In this document: positions 1 through 7,816 of the stretch, piece after piece
Position numbering within the stretch: position 1 is the stretch's first letter
How the letters are laid out: each line of letters begins with the position of its first letter
Assembly (NCBI GenBank): GCA_025927935.1
Contig: JAICKM010000017.1
Location: forward strand, 1 to 23,927
Direction: 5' to 3'
DNA: 23,927 nt
DNA from: Chloroflexia bacterium
GTDB taxonomy: Bacteria; Chloroflexota; Chloroflexia; QHBQ01; JADMIH01
Program-made: the position numbers and the translations under genes
The notes under the pieces: model-generated
The model's database searches: none
Told to the model about the DNA's origin: nothing
Seen by the model: the letters and a program-made list of their open reading frames with translations, nothing else

Positions 1-222
1 CGCAGCGCCCGCCAGGGCTTGCAGGTCAGCTTCTACGGCGACGGCCTGGCCTGGATCACGGTCTGGCCGCCCAACGACGAAAAGAGCGGCTCGCGTGTGG
101 ACCTGGACAGCAGCCGGCGCGACGCGGACGTGCTGCGGTTCCGGGAGCATCTGCACGCACTGGAGCACAAACCGGCGCCGCCCCTGGTCGCGGGACCATC
201 CCAGGACCCCGGCCCGCGCTAG
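1..222 (+). CDS. 3' end of an unknown protein (partial)
   Basis: An open frame runs in from the left edge in frame 1 and stops at TAG 220-222, giving 73 residues of a C-terminus. The stretch SFYGDGLAWITVWPPNDE followed by a charged helix-like segment and a Pro-rich tail looks like real coding sequence. I do not recognise a family. An in-frame TTG at 19 has no ribosome binding site, so it is unlikely to be the start. The gene converges on hppA, and a perfect hairpin terminator lies 20 bases after its stop, which supports the reading frame and strand. Confidence 0.55.
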   Translation, partial: RSARQGLQVSFYGDGLAWITVWPPNDEKSGSRVDLDSSRRDADVLRFREHLHALEHKPAPPLVAGPSQDPGPR

Positions 223-242
223 GCGCCGGCAGGCGATGCACG

Positions 243-277
243 AAAAAGGCGGCTCCCCGCTGGGGAGCCGCCTTTTT
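243..277. terminator. bidirectional intrinsic terminator between convergent genes
   Basis: A perfect 16-bp stem (243-258 with 262-277, three-base loop GCT) has five A on the left and five T on the right. A GC-rich hairpin is therefore followed by a T run on either strand. It lies between the + strand partial gene ending at 222 and the - strand hppA ending at 298, so it can stop transcription from both. Confidence 0.9.
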
Positions 278-297
278 GTTGCTTGTGAAGCTGGGCC

Positions 298-2535
298 TTA
301 GACGAACAGCGGGGCCAGCACCAGGGTGATAGTCGCCAGCAGCTTGATCAGCACGTGCAGCGAGGGGCCGGCGGTGTCCTTGAAGGGGTCGCCCACCGTA
401 TCGCCCACGACCGATGCCTTATGCGCGTCGGTGCGCTTACCGAGCACTTGCCCATCAGCGTCGCGCAGCCCGCCGGCCTCGATGAACTTCTTGGCGTTGT
501 CCCAGGCGCCGCCTCCGTTGTTCAGCACGTTCGCCAGCAGGATACCGGCCATGGTGCCGACCATCAGCAGCGCACCTTCAGCCTCCCAGCGCAGGATCAG
601 ACCGATGATCACCGGCGTCCCGACGGCCAGCAAACCGGGCGCGATCATCTCGCGCAGGGCGGCGCGGGCGCTCACGTCCACGCAGCTTGCGTAGTTGGGG
701 CGCGAGGTACCGGCCATGATGCCGGGGTCGGCCTTGAACTGGCGGCGCACTTCCTCGATCATGCCCTGGGCAGCGCGGCCCACGGCGCGGATGGCGAGCG
801 AGCTAAACAGGTAGACCAGCATGGCCCCGATGAAGCCGCCGATAAACACCTCGACCTTCGAGAGGTTGACCGGCAACACGCCGTCGACGATCTGCAGCTT
901 GGGGTTAATCTGGCGCACCTTGTCCAGGTAAGCCGAGAAGAGCAGGAAGGCGGCCAGCGCCGCCGAGCCGACGGCATAGCCCTTGGTCAGCGCCTTGGTC
1001 GTATTGCCCACGGCGTCGAGGCCGTCGGTGATGTTGCGGGTGCTCTCCGGCTGGTGCGACATTTCGGCGATACCACCGGCGTTGTCCGTGATCGGGCCGA
1101 AGGTGTCCATCGCCAGGATATAGGCGCAGGACATCAACATGCCCATGGTCGCCACCGCCGTGCCGAACACGCCGGACGCGATACGCGGGTTCACCAGGAA
1201 GCCCAGCACATTGGCTTCCCCGGCGGCATCCAGCGTCACGCCCGACCCCAGGTGCGGCTGGCCCTGCGTGCCGAGCCAGAAGGAAAGCCCCAGCGCGATG
1301 GAGATGGAGATGGTCGGCAGGAAGGTCGTCTCGAAGCCGATTGCGATACCGGAGATGATCGTCGTGGCCGGGCCGGTTTTGGTGGCCTCGGCGATCTCCC
1401 GCACCGGGCGCCAGGACCCGGCCGTGTAGTACTGGGTGATATAGACGAAGGCGATGGAGGTCGCGATGCCGACCAGCCCGGCCAGGCCGAACCAGAGCCA
1501 GCTTTCGGACGGGAACATCAGGAACGAGACCAGCATCATGAACACGGCGGAGAGAGCGGCCACCACGAAGTAGCCGGTGTTCAGCGCACGCAGCGCCGCC
1601 ACGTCGGTCACGTCGGCCCCGCCGCTGCCGCTGACGCGGGCGCTGAGCAGGCCGACCAGCGACGCGATCAGCCCGAAGGCACGCACGACCAGCGGGAAGA
1701 GGATCCAGGCGACGCTGGTGCCGCCGGTAATCGCGTACAGCAACACGCCCAGGATCATGGCGCCGATATTCTCGGCGGCCGTCGACTCAAACAGGTCGGC
1801 ACCGCGGCCCGCGCAGTCGCCCACGTTATCGCCCACGAGGTCGGCGATCACGGCGGGGTTGCGCGGGTCGTCTTCCGGGATACCGGCTTCGACCTTGCCC
1901 ACCAGGTCGGCGCCCACGTCGGCGGCCTTGGTATAGATACCGCCGCCCAACTGGGCGAAGAGCGCCACAAACGAGGCGCCGAAGCCGAACCCGACGATCA
2001 GGAACGGGGCCTGCGAAGGGCCGCCGCCGATGGCGCTATAAGCTTCATAAATGGCATACACCCCCAGCAGGGAGAGCGACACCACCAGAAAGCCCGACAC
2101 CGCGCCACCGCGCAGGGACACGGTCAGGGCCTCGCCCAGGCTGCGCCGGGCCGCCGAAGCCGTGCGCAGGTTGGCCTGCACCGCCACAAACATGCCGATG
2201 AAACCGGAGATACCCGAACAGAGAGCCCCGAGCAAGAAAGCAATCGAGGTCATCACGCCCAGCTGGCCCGCCCCGACCGACGACAGGCCCAGCGTGCTAC
2301 CGGGAATGAGAGCAATGAGGATCCCGATCAGTACCGCTGTCACCACCGCGAGCATGGCAATCGTGGTGTATTGCCGTCTGAGGAACGCCATCGCGCCTTC
2401 GAAGATCGTGCTGGCGACCGCCTGCATTTCAGGCGTGCCCCGGTCGCGGCTCAACACGTCGCGCGCCAGGTACACCGCAAACAGCACCGAAATGATGCCG
2501 GCGACGGGCACGAACAGAGTTAATAGTTCAACCAT
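298..2535 (-). CDS. hppA: membrane-bound proton-translocating pyrophosphatase, K+-independent type
   Basis: An integral membrane pump that couples hydrolysis of pyrophosphate to H+ export. The 745-residue length and many hydrophobic segments fit the family. The substrate-binding signature is complete: GGGIYTKAADVGADLVGKVE (residues 197-216), DDPRNPAVIADLVGDNVGD (222-240) and the C-terminal KASVVGDTVGDPFKDTAGPS. In the motif GNTTKALTKG a lysine (K514) sits at the position that separates K+-independent (Lys) from K+-dependent (Ala) enzymes, so this is predicted to be a K+-independent H+ pump. That prediction rests on published family knowledge. The ATG at 2533-2535 is preceded by GGAGGAG at 5-base spacing. 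The gene is transcribed alone from a promoter at 2694-2722 and ends at a shared terminator. No frameshift or missing motif is seen. Confidence 0.97.
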   Translation of the reverse strand: MVELLTLFVPVAGIISVLFAVYLARDVLSRDRGTPEMQAVASTIFEGAMAFLRRQYTTIAMLAVVTAVLIGILIALIPGSTLGLSSVGAGQLGVMTSIAFLLGALCSGISGFIGMFVAVQANLRTASAARRSLGEALTVSLRGGAVSGFLVVSLSLLGVYAIYEAYSAIGGGPSQAPFLIVGFGFGASFVALFAQLGGGIYTKAADVGADLVGKVEAGIPEDDPRNPAVIADLVGDNVGDCAGRGADLFESTAAENIGAMILGVLLYAITGGTSVAWILFPLVVRAFGLIASLVGLLSARVSGSGGADVTDVAALRALNTGYFVVAALSAVFMMLVSFLMFPSESWLWFGLAGLVGIATSIAFVYITQYYTAGSWRPVREIAEATKTGPATTIISGIAIGFETTFLPTISISIALGLSFWLGTQGQPHLGSGVTLDAAGEANVLGFLVNPRIASGVFGTAVATMGMLMSCAYILAMDTFGPITDNAGGIAEMSHQPESTRNITDGLDAVGNTTKALTKGYAVGSAALAAFLLFSAYLDKVRQINPKLQIVDGVLPVNLSKVEVFIGGFIGAMLVYLFSSLAIRAVGRAAQGMIEEVRRQFKADPGIMAGTSRPNYASCVDVSARAALREMIAPGLLAVGTPVIIGLILRWEAEGALLMVGTMAGILLANVLNNGGGAWDNAKKFIEAGGLRDADGQVLGKRTDAHKASVVGDTVGDPFKDTAGPSLHVLIKLLATITLVLAPLFV

Positions 2536-3127
2536 TCACTCCTCCACGTATTGGATAGATAGGATCAACGGCGGCCTCCGGCGGCCAGGAGAGGACACGC
2601 CACAGCAGTGTAGCCGCGAGCCGGGGCAGCAATGTCGCCGGTCGCAAGAGCGCGAACCCGGATCCAGAGGATGGCATCCGAGGAGCCTGGGGCATTGTAA
2701 CACATCGATACAATCCTGTAAAGGTAAGCAAAGTTGAGGAATCGGTACGTTTCTGCCACCTGCCCAGCGGCGCCCGCCGCCTCTGGAAGGCGGCGAATAC
2801 GGCACGCGGCCCTTCTTGAGCGCCGCCCCACGCCGGCAAGGACTGCGGTGATCAATTCGTAAGAACACGAGCGGCCTTGCTGTATCATAAATGTGCCTGC
2901 CGCAGGGTAAAAGCAGAAGATCTGTAAGTATTTGCGTTTCGGCTATGCGCGGCCCGTTAATCTCGCCCCCCTATACTAAACCTTGCAATTAATCCATTGC
3001 CGGGTAGGGCTGCGCAACTCATTGGTGGCCGCGCGCAACTCCCGGCGCCAGTTCCATGCTACCATACGCGCTCGTTAGAGAGGCCATCGCAATCCCGCGT
3101 GTATGCAGTCGGAAAGGATCTTGAATA
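2536..3127. other. intergenic region between divergent hppA and SLH-protein genes
   Basis: 592 bases without a gene I can support. The left part holds the hppA ribosome binding site and promoter. On the + strand the best promoter candidate for the SLH gene is TGC-TACCAT at 3057-3065, which matches the extended -10 form used elsewhere in the window but has no recognisable -35. Short open frames here (for example on the - strand at 2528-2888) overlap each other, lack ribosome binding sites and resemble no protein. Confidence 0.5.
2694..2722 (-). promoter_or_regulatory. sigma-70-type promoter of hppA
   Basis: Read on the - strand: -35 TTTACA (2717-2722), a 17-base spacer, and -10 TACAAT (2694-2699) preceded by TGT, an extended -10. 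Transcription would start near 2687, leaving a leader of about 150 bases before the hppA ATG. Confidence 0.65.
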
Positions 3128-5689
3128 ATGCGAGCACATCGCCCGCGCGTTTTGCTGTTCCTACTCCTGGCGCTCGCCGCGGGCGCACTGCTGGTGAGCA
3201 GCCGCCCGGCCAGCGCTCATCTGCCGAGCGCTCAGGGGGTGGCCCCCGCTCCCCCGGCGGCGCCCTTCAGCCCCGTCCTGACCGATGTGGCGGTTGGCCC
3301 GTCTGTGGCTGCACCCGGCAGCCTGCTGGTCTTTACCTATACGGTCAGCGTTACCCAGTCGGAGTCGGTCGCCCTGGGTGCAGCCGTGCGGCCACAAGGC
3401 GAGGTTAACTGGATCAGCGACTCGTTGCGTGACCGCACCGTCGCGTTGGCGGTGGGCAGCAATGTCGTCACCCGCACCTACCTGCTGGACAACACGCCCA
3501 CCCAGACCTATGATGCGCTCTGGACGGTCAACAGCCCTGATTTCCAGATTAACTACGACTCTGCCTCGCGCGACAGTGTGGTCACGACAACCGCGGCGCC
3601 GCCGACGGCCACGCCGATCAACACCGTGCCGCCCACCCAGACGCCGACCATTACGGCCACGCCCACCCAGACGCGCACACCCACGGCGACCAACACGCCC
3701 ACCCACCCGGTGTTGCAAGACGTCTGGCTCGATCCGACCACGGTGTATCGCTTCGGCTATGTCACGCTCTACTATACCGTCTTCAGCCCGGCGGCCCAAC
3801 AGATCGCCCTCGGCGCCGACATGGCCCCCAGCGGAACGCCCAATTTCGAGGACGATCCGGCGCACAACACGATTGTCAATATCAACGCCGGTGTCACCAC
3901 GGTGAGCCGCATCTTTGCCGTCGGTGCGCGGGCGGCGGGCAGCTATGATGTGCGCTGGGGCATCTTCGATCCCACGTTCACCACGAACTACGATATTCAG
4001 GTGCGCAATAACGCGCTGACCATTGACCCGCAAAGCGCGACCAATACCCCCACGGTGACGAATACGCCGACGGCCACAGCCACCCCGATCCAGGTGTGTA
4101 GCTACAATGTCACCGCCAGCGCGAACGCCACCATCGTCCCTGGCACCACCCTGCTCGACCGCAGCAACAACTGCAACGATTGCACCAGCCACATCGATCT
4201 GCCCTCGGGGTTTCAGGTCCAGTTCTACGATGCGTGGTACACCTTCCTGCATGCCAGCTCGAACGGCAACCTGCAATTCCCCAACGCAACCGGCATCACT
4301 GACGGCTGCCTGCCCGAAGCGAGCCTTGGCCCGGCCATCGTGCCCTACTTCGAGGATCTGGACCTGTCCAGCCCCGGCGACGGCATCTATACCTCCGTGA
4401 GCGGCAGCGCACCCAACCGCATCTACAATATCGAATGGCGCGGCCAGCGCAACGGCACAACCAACCGGGTCCACTTTGAAGTCCGCCTCTACGAGGGCCA
4501 GTCGCGCTTCGATATGATTTATGATCTGGTGGACAATAACAGTTTGGACGCCGCCGTGGGTGTCCAGAAGGACACCACCACCTATCAGCAATACGGCGGC
4601 GCCTGCCATGCCGGGGGGCTGACGCACGGCCTCATGCTGACCTATCTCGGCTCGTGCGCCACGCCGACCGCCACGCGCACCAGCACGCCGATGACCACGG
4701 CGACCAATACCCCGACGCAAACCAGCGTCCCGGCCACTAGCACCCCAACACAAACCGGCGTCCCGGCGACCAGCACGCCGACCCAGACAGGTGTCCCGGT
4801 CAGCAATACGCCTACACAAACCGCCGTCCCGGCGACTAACACGCCCACGCAAACCGGTGTTCCGGCCAGCAGTACCCCGACGCAGACCACCATCCCCGTG
4901 TCGAACACACCGACGCAGACCACCATCCCCGCCAGCAGCACCGCCACGGCGACCAATAGCCCGACGAGTACCCGCACGACCACCGTCGTGCCGGACAATA
5001 CGGCCACAGCGACCAGCGTGCCGGCCAATACGGCCACGGCCACGCCGATCCCGCCGTCCGCCACCGCGACGGTGCCGGCCAGTGTGACACCCTGCCCGAT
5101 CCAGTTCGCCGATGTGCCGCCGGGCAGCACCTTCTATGACTTTATTCGCTGCCTGTCCTGCCAGAGCATCGTCGGCGGCTATAGCGACAACACCTTCCGT
5201 CCCGGTGCTAACGTCACCCGCGGCCAGGTCGCCAAGTTCGTCAGCAACGCGGCGGGCTACAGCGACGACATTCCCGCGGATCGCCAGACGTTCAGCGACG
5301 TGCCGCCGGGCAGCACCTTCTGGCTCTTCATCGAGCGGGCGGTGGCCCACGGCGTGATTAGCGGCTACAGCGACCACACGTTCCGGCCGGGCGCGAATGT
5401 CACGCGCGGGCAGGTCGCCAAGTTCGTCGCCAACGCGGCCCAGTTCACCGACGACGTGACCGGGCGGCAGACGTTCTCCGATGTAGATGCCAATAACCCC
5501 TTCTGGCTCTTTATCGAGCGGGCCTACGCACACAGCGTCATCAGCGGCTACAACTGCGGCCAGGCCCCCGCCGGCCCGTGCGACGGCGTGCGTCTGTACT
5601 ACTTCCTGCCGGGCAACAACGTCACCCGCGGCCAGACCGCCAAGTTCATCAGCAACAGCTTCTTTCCGAACTGCCGGACGCCGCGCTAA
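3128..5689 (+). CDS. secreted SLH-domain surface protein with Thr/Pro-rich spacers
   Basis: Predicted cell-surface protein of 853 residues. A signal peptide covers about residues 1-31 (basic start, LLFLLLALAAGALL core, then ASA). Two related modules of about 100 residues follow (roughly 48-150 and 195-297, both with a VL.DV start and a NYD near the end), separated by a Thr/Pro spacer. A third Cys-containing globular domain spans about 324-512. A long TPT-type spacer (512-654) includes a 33-base tandem repeat. Three SLH motifs end the protein (about 656-710, 724-780, 787-850), each with GGY/SGY and a TRGQ(V/T)AKF box. SLH domains normally anchor proteins to secondary wall polymer; the spacers are likely O-glycosylated stalks (inference). 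The third SLH has a short insertion with a Cys pair. ATG 3128 has AAGGA 9-10 bases upstream. The gene appears monocistronic; the function of the globular domains is unknown. Confidence 0.9.
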   Translation: MRAHRPRVLLFLLLALAAGALLVSSRPASAHLPSAQGVAPAPPAAPFSPVLTDVAVGPSVAAPGSLLVFTYTVSVTQSESVALGAAVRPQGEVNWISDSLRDRTVALAVGSNVVTRTYLLDNTPTQTYDALWTVNSPDFQINYDSASRDSVVTTTAAPPTATPINTVPPTQTPTITATPTQTRTPTATNTPTHPVLQDVWLDPTTVYRFGYVTLYYTVFSPAAQQIALGADMAPSGTPNFEDDPAHNTIVNINAGVTTVSRIFAVGARAAGSYDVRWGIFDPTFTTNYDIQVRNNALTIDPQSATNTPTVTNTPTATATPIQVCSYNVTASANATIVPGTTLLDRSNNCNDCTSHIDLPSGFQVQFYDAWYTFLHASSNGNLQFPNATGITDGCLPEASLGPAIVPYFEDLDLSSPGDGIYTSVSGSAPNRIYNIEWRGQRNGTTNRVHFEVRLYEGQSRFDMIYDLVDNNSLDAAVGVQKDTTTYQQYGGACHAGGLTHGLMLTYLGSCATPTATRTSTPMTTATNTPTQTSVPATSTPTQTGVPATSTPTQTGVPVSNTPTQTAVPATNTPTQTGVPASSTPTQTTIPVSNTPTQTTIPASSTATATNSPTSTRTTTVVPDNTATATSVPANTATATPIPPSATATVPASVTPCPIQFADVPPGSTFYDFIRCLSCQSIVGGYSDNTFRPGANVTRGQVAKFVSNAAGYSDDIPADRQTFSDVPPGSTFWLFIERAVAHGVISGYSDHTFRPGANVTRGQVAKFVANAAQFTDDVTGRQTFSDVDANNPFWLFIERAYAHSVISGYNCGQAPAGPCDGVRLYYFLPGNNVTRGQTAKFISNSFFPNCRTPR
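4721..4951 (+). repeat. 33-bp tandem repeat inside the SLH gene
   Basis: Seven consecutive 33-base units starting at 4721 encode the 11-residue unit T-[GSAT]-[VI]-P-[AV]-[TS]-[SN]-T-[PA]-T-[QA]. The unit boundaries are 4721, 4754, 4787, 4820, 4853, 4886 and 4919. The last copy is degenerate. Third-codon positions vary between copies while the protein unit is kept, so the repeat is selected as protein. Confidence 0.9.
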
Positions 5690-5731
5690 AAACAGCAATC
5701 AGCGGGCAATCAGGCGGACGGCGGATATACG

Positions 5732-5774
5732 TGGAACATCCCAGGGGTTGCTGCGGCGCCCCTGGGATGTTCCA
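5732..5774. repeat. 16-bp perfect inverted repeat (terminator or activator site)
   Basis: TGGAACATCCCAGGGG (5732-5747) is matched exactly by its reverse complement at 5759-5774, with an 11-base loop. It lies 42 bases after the SLH stop codon and has no T run on either strand. It may terminate SLH transcription. Its distance of about 51-93 bases upstream of the predicted sigma-54 start at 5825 also allows it to be an activator-binding site. Confidence 0.7.
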
Positions 5775-5797
5775 TCCGGGGTAGGTCCTCAACTCAA

Positions 5798-5814
5798 AGG
5801 GCATAGTGCTTGCT
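5798..5814 (+). promoter_or_regulatory. putative sigma-54 (-24/-12) promoter of the oxidoreductase-hemerythrin gene
   Basis: GGCATAGTGCTTGCT contains the invariant GG (5800-5801) and GC (5812-5813) separated by exactly 10 bases, with the flanking GGCA and TTGCT of the sigma-54 consensus. The predicted start is about 5825, giving a 25-base leader that just includes the GAGGAG ribosome binding site at 5839-5844 before ATG 5850. The rpoN gene is in the same window. Confidence 0.55.
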
Positions 5815-5849
5815 ACACATTGGCGAACTACGGATGATGAGGAGTGAGC

Positions 5850-7379
5850 ATGGGTGATCTTGGGCATGAGCTATGGTTCGGGTGCTTTCTGACGCCGGAT
5901 GCGCGCCAGGCGGCGGCAGTCGTGGAACTGACTCGTCTGGCCGACCGGCTGGGGCTGGATCTCGTGGGGGTGCAGGACCATCCCTACCAGGCGCGGTTCC
6001 TCGACACGTGGACCCTGCTGTCCGTGCTGGCGGCGGAGACCGAGCGGATCCGGCTCCTGCCGGACGTGATCAATCTGCCGTTGCGGCCCCCTGCGGTGCT
6101 GGCGCGGGCGGCGGCCAGCCTGGACGTGCTGAGCGGGGGCCGGGTCGAGTTGGGGCTGGGCGCGGGCGCTTTCTTCGACGCGGTAGTCTCGATGGGCGGC
6201 CCCCGGCGCGATCCGGGAGAGGCCATTGACGCCCTGGAGGAGGCGATCCACGTGATCCGCGCGCTCTGGACGCCCGGCCCGGCGGTCAGCTTCGAGGGAA
6301 CGCACTACCGGCTGCACGGCGCCCAGCCGGGCCCGACCCCGCCCCATGCCATCGGCATCTGGTTGGGCGCGTACAAGCCGCGCATGTTGCGGCTGACAGG
6401 ACGGCTGGCCGACGGCTGGATTCCATCGCTGGGCTACGCGCAGCCGGCGGAGTTGCCCGGCATGACCCGCCTGATCGACGAGGCGGCGCAGGCGGCGGGC
6501 CGCGACCCGGCGGCCATCCGGCGCGCCTACAACATCAACGGGCGGTTTGCGACCCAAGAGCGCGGGTACTTGCAGGGGCCACCGCGTGTGTGGATCGAGC
6601 AACTGGCTGAACTCGTGCTGGAGCAGGGGATGAGCGTGTTTATCCTCGGGCCGGGGGCGGACGCAGCGGGCGATCTGCGGCGCTTCGCCGAGGAGGTAGC
6701 GCCGGGCGTGCGCGAGATGGTTGAGCGCGCACGCGGGGAAGGCGGGCCGCCCGCGCCGCGGGTAGAAGGCCAACCGCCCACGCCGGTCGTGACCGCAGCT
6801 TCGCCGCCGCGAACCGGCCCGGCGCCGCGGGCCGCGGCACTAGATGAGGAGAAACGGCCCCACGTTCCCCCAACCACCGGCGCGCCGGTGACGCCGGTAG
6901 GCCGCGAAAGCCAGGAGACGCTGCTGCAAGTGCACGAGCATCTACGCACGGAGCTGGCGGAGATCCGCGAGGCGGCGGCCCAGGTAGCGGCAGGCAGCAT
7001 GGATCCCGCAGCGGCGCGCACCCTGCTCAACCGGATGGCGATGCGCCAGAACTACTGGACGCTGGGGGCGTTCTGCGCGCAGTACTGCCGGGTAGTCAGC
7101 ATCCACCACACCATCGAGGACTACCAGATGTTCCCCAGTCTTCGGCGTGAGGAGAAGGCCCTGGGGCCGGTGCTGGACCGGTTGCACTGGGAGCACGAGG
7201 TGATCGCCGAACAGATCGACCGCGTCGATCGGGCATTGGTGGCGATGATGAATGATCCGGCCAAGATCACCGAGGTGCAGCGCGCGGCGGACGAACTGGA
7301 GGCCATGCTCTTGTCACACCTGGCATACGAGGAAGATCAGTTGCTGGGGCCGCTCGGGCGGCTGGACATCGTCGTGTGA
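5850..7379 (+). CDS. LLM-class flavin-dependent oxidoreductase fused to a hemerythrin-like domain
   Basis: 509-residue two-domain cytoplasmic protein. Residues 1-295 form a bacterial luciferase-like TIM barrel (F420- or FMN-dependent), with ASLDVLSGGRVELGLGAG, an IWLGAYKPRMLRLTGRLADG block and the usual ALWTPGP segment. A Pro/Ala-rich linker (about 295-352) joins it to a hemerythrin/HHE-type four-helix domain. Candidate diiron ligands there are H362/H364, H419-H420-xx-E423, H446/H449 and H490-xxx-E494. The fusion suggests that oxygen, NO or redox sensing, or electron delivery by the diiron site, is coupled to flavin chemistry (inference). The substrate is unknown. Start: ATG 5850 has GAGGAG at 5-base spacing; an in-frame GTG at 5844 overlaps that site and is rejected. 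A sigma-54-like promoter lies just upstream. The gene does not overlap yjbQ, which has its own promoter. Confidence 0.9.
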   Translation: MGDLGHELWFGCFLTPDARQAAAVVELTRLADRLGLDLVGVQDHPYQARFLDTWTLLSVLAAETERIRLLPDVINLPLRPPAVLARAAASLDVLSGGRVELGLGAGAFFDAVVSMGGPRRDPGEAIDALEEAIHVIRALWTPGPAVSFEGTHYRLHGAQPGPTPPHAIGIWLGAYKPRMLRLTGRLADGWIPSLGYAQPAELPGMTRLIDEAAQAAGRDPAAIRRAYNINGRFATQERGYLQGPPRVWIEQLAELVLEQGMSVFILGPGADAAGDLRRFAEEVAPGVREMVERARGEGGPPAPRVEGQPPTPVVTAASPPRTGPAPRAAALDEEKRPHVPPTTGAPVTPVGRESQETLLQVHEHLRTELAEIREAAAQVAAGSMDPAAARTLLNRMAMRQNYWTLGAFCAQYCRVVSIHHTIEDYQMFPSLRREEKALGPVLDRLHWEHEVIAEQIDRVDRALVAMMNDPAKITEVQRAADELEAMLLSHLAYEEDQLLGPLGRLDIVV

Positions 7380-7401
7380 GGCGCAGAACCTGAAGCCACT
7401 G

Positions 7402-7410
7402 TGGTATAAT
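7402..7410 (+). promoter_or_regulatory. extended -10 promoter for a leaderless yjbQ transcript
   Basis: TGGTATAAT (7402-7410) is a perfect extended -10 whose last base is only five bases before ATG 7416. A start 6-7 bases downstream of the -10 would place +1 on or next to the A of the start codon. No ribosome binding site precedes the ATG and no good -35 is seen, which is common when an extended -10 is present. Confidence 0.75.
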
Positions 7411-7415
7411 CGGCC

Positions 7416-7811
7416 ATGCACAAGCAACTCACCGTCAGCACGCACCGCAAGCGCGAGATGATCGACATCACCGACCAGGTGGCCGATGTGGTGGCGCGCA
7501 GCAACGTCAGCGAGGGGCGCTGCCTCGTCTTCGTCCAGCACACCACCGCCGCCCTGGTCATCAACGACGTGGCCGAGGCCGGATTCGCCCACGATTTCCT
7601 GCTCGCGCTGGAGCAGTTCCCCAGCCTGGCCTATACCCACCTGCACGCCGGGCGCGAACACCCCAAAGACCATCTGCTGGGCGCCTTGATCGGCGAGTCG
7701 AAAACGCTGCCGGTGGTGAACGGGGCGCTGGCCCTGGGCACCTGGCAGCGCCTTTACCTGGTGGAACTGGACGGCCCGCGCGCCCGGTATATCCTCGTGC
7801 AGGTCAGCTAG
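7416..7811 (+). CDS. yjbQ: YjbQ / UPF0047 family protein (secondary thiamine-phosphate synthase family)
   Basis: 131 residues, the usual family length. Family blocks are visible: FVQHTTAALVIND (residues 38-50), a His-containing THLHAGREH loop, LLGALIGESKTLPVVNG, and the C-terminal LALGTWQRLYLVELDGPR. E. coli YjbQ has weak thiamine-phosphate synthase activity, but the physiological role of the family is not settled, so the name indicates family and not proven function. The block usually written HxKASLLG is HLLGALIG here. The message is probably leaderless. miaA follows after five bases, so the two genes form an operon. Confidence 0.88.
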   Translation: MHKQLTVSTHRKREMIDITDQVADVVARSNVSEGRCLVFVQHTTAALVINDVAEAGFAHDFLLALEQFPSLAYTHLHAGREHPKDHLLGALIGESKTLPVVNGALALGTWQRLYLVELDGPRARYILVQVS

Positions 7812-7816
7812 GCGCG

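Noticed and set aside
355..2523. 722-residue open frame on the + strand
   Set aside because: Antisense to hppA. His/Gln/Gly/Arg-rich shadow translation typical of high-GC genes, with no ribosome binding site or family blocks.
4721..4951. Tandem 33-bp units considered as a CRISPR array
   Set aside because: No spacers; the units are contiguous, in frame and encode a Thr/Pro repeat.
3161..5698. 845-residue open frame on the - strand
   Set aside because: Antisense to the SLH gene. Arg/Gly-rich shadow; the signal peptide, SLH motifs and ribosome binding site are all on the + strand.
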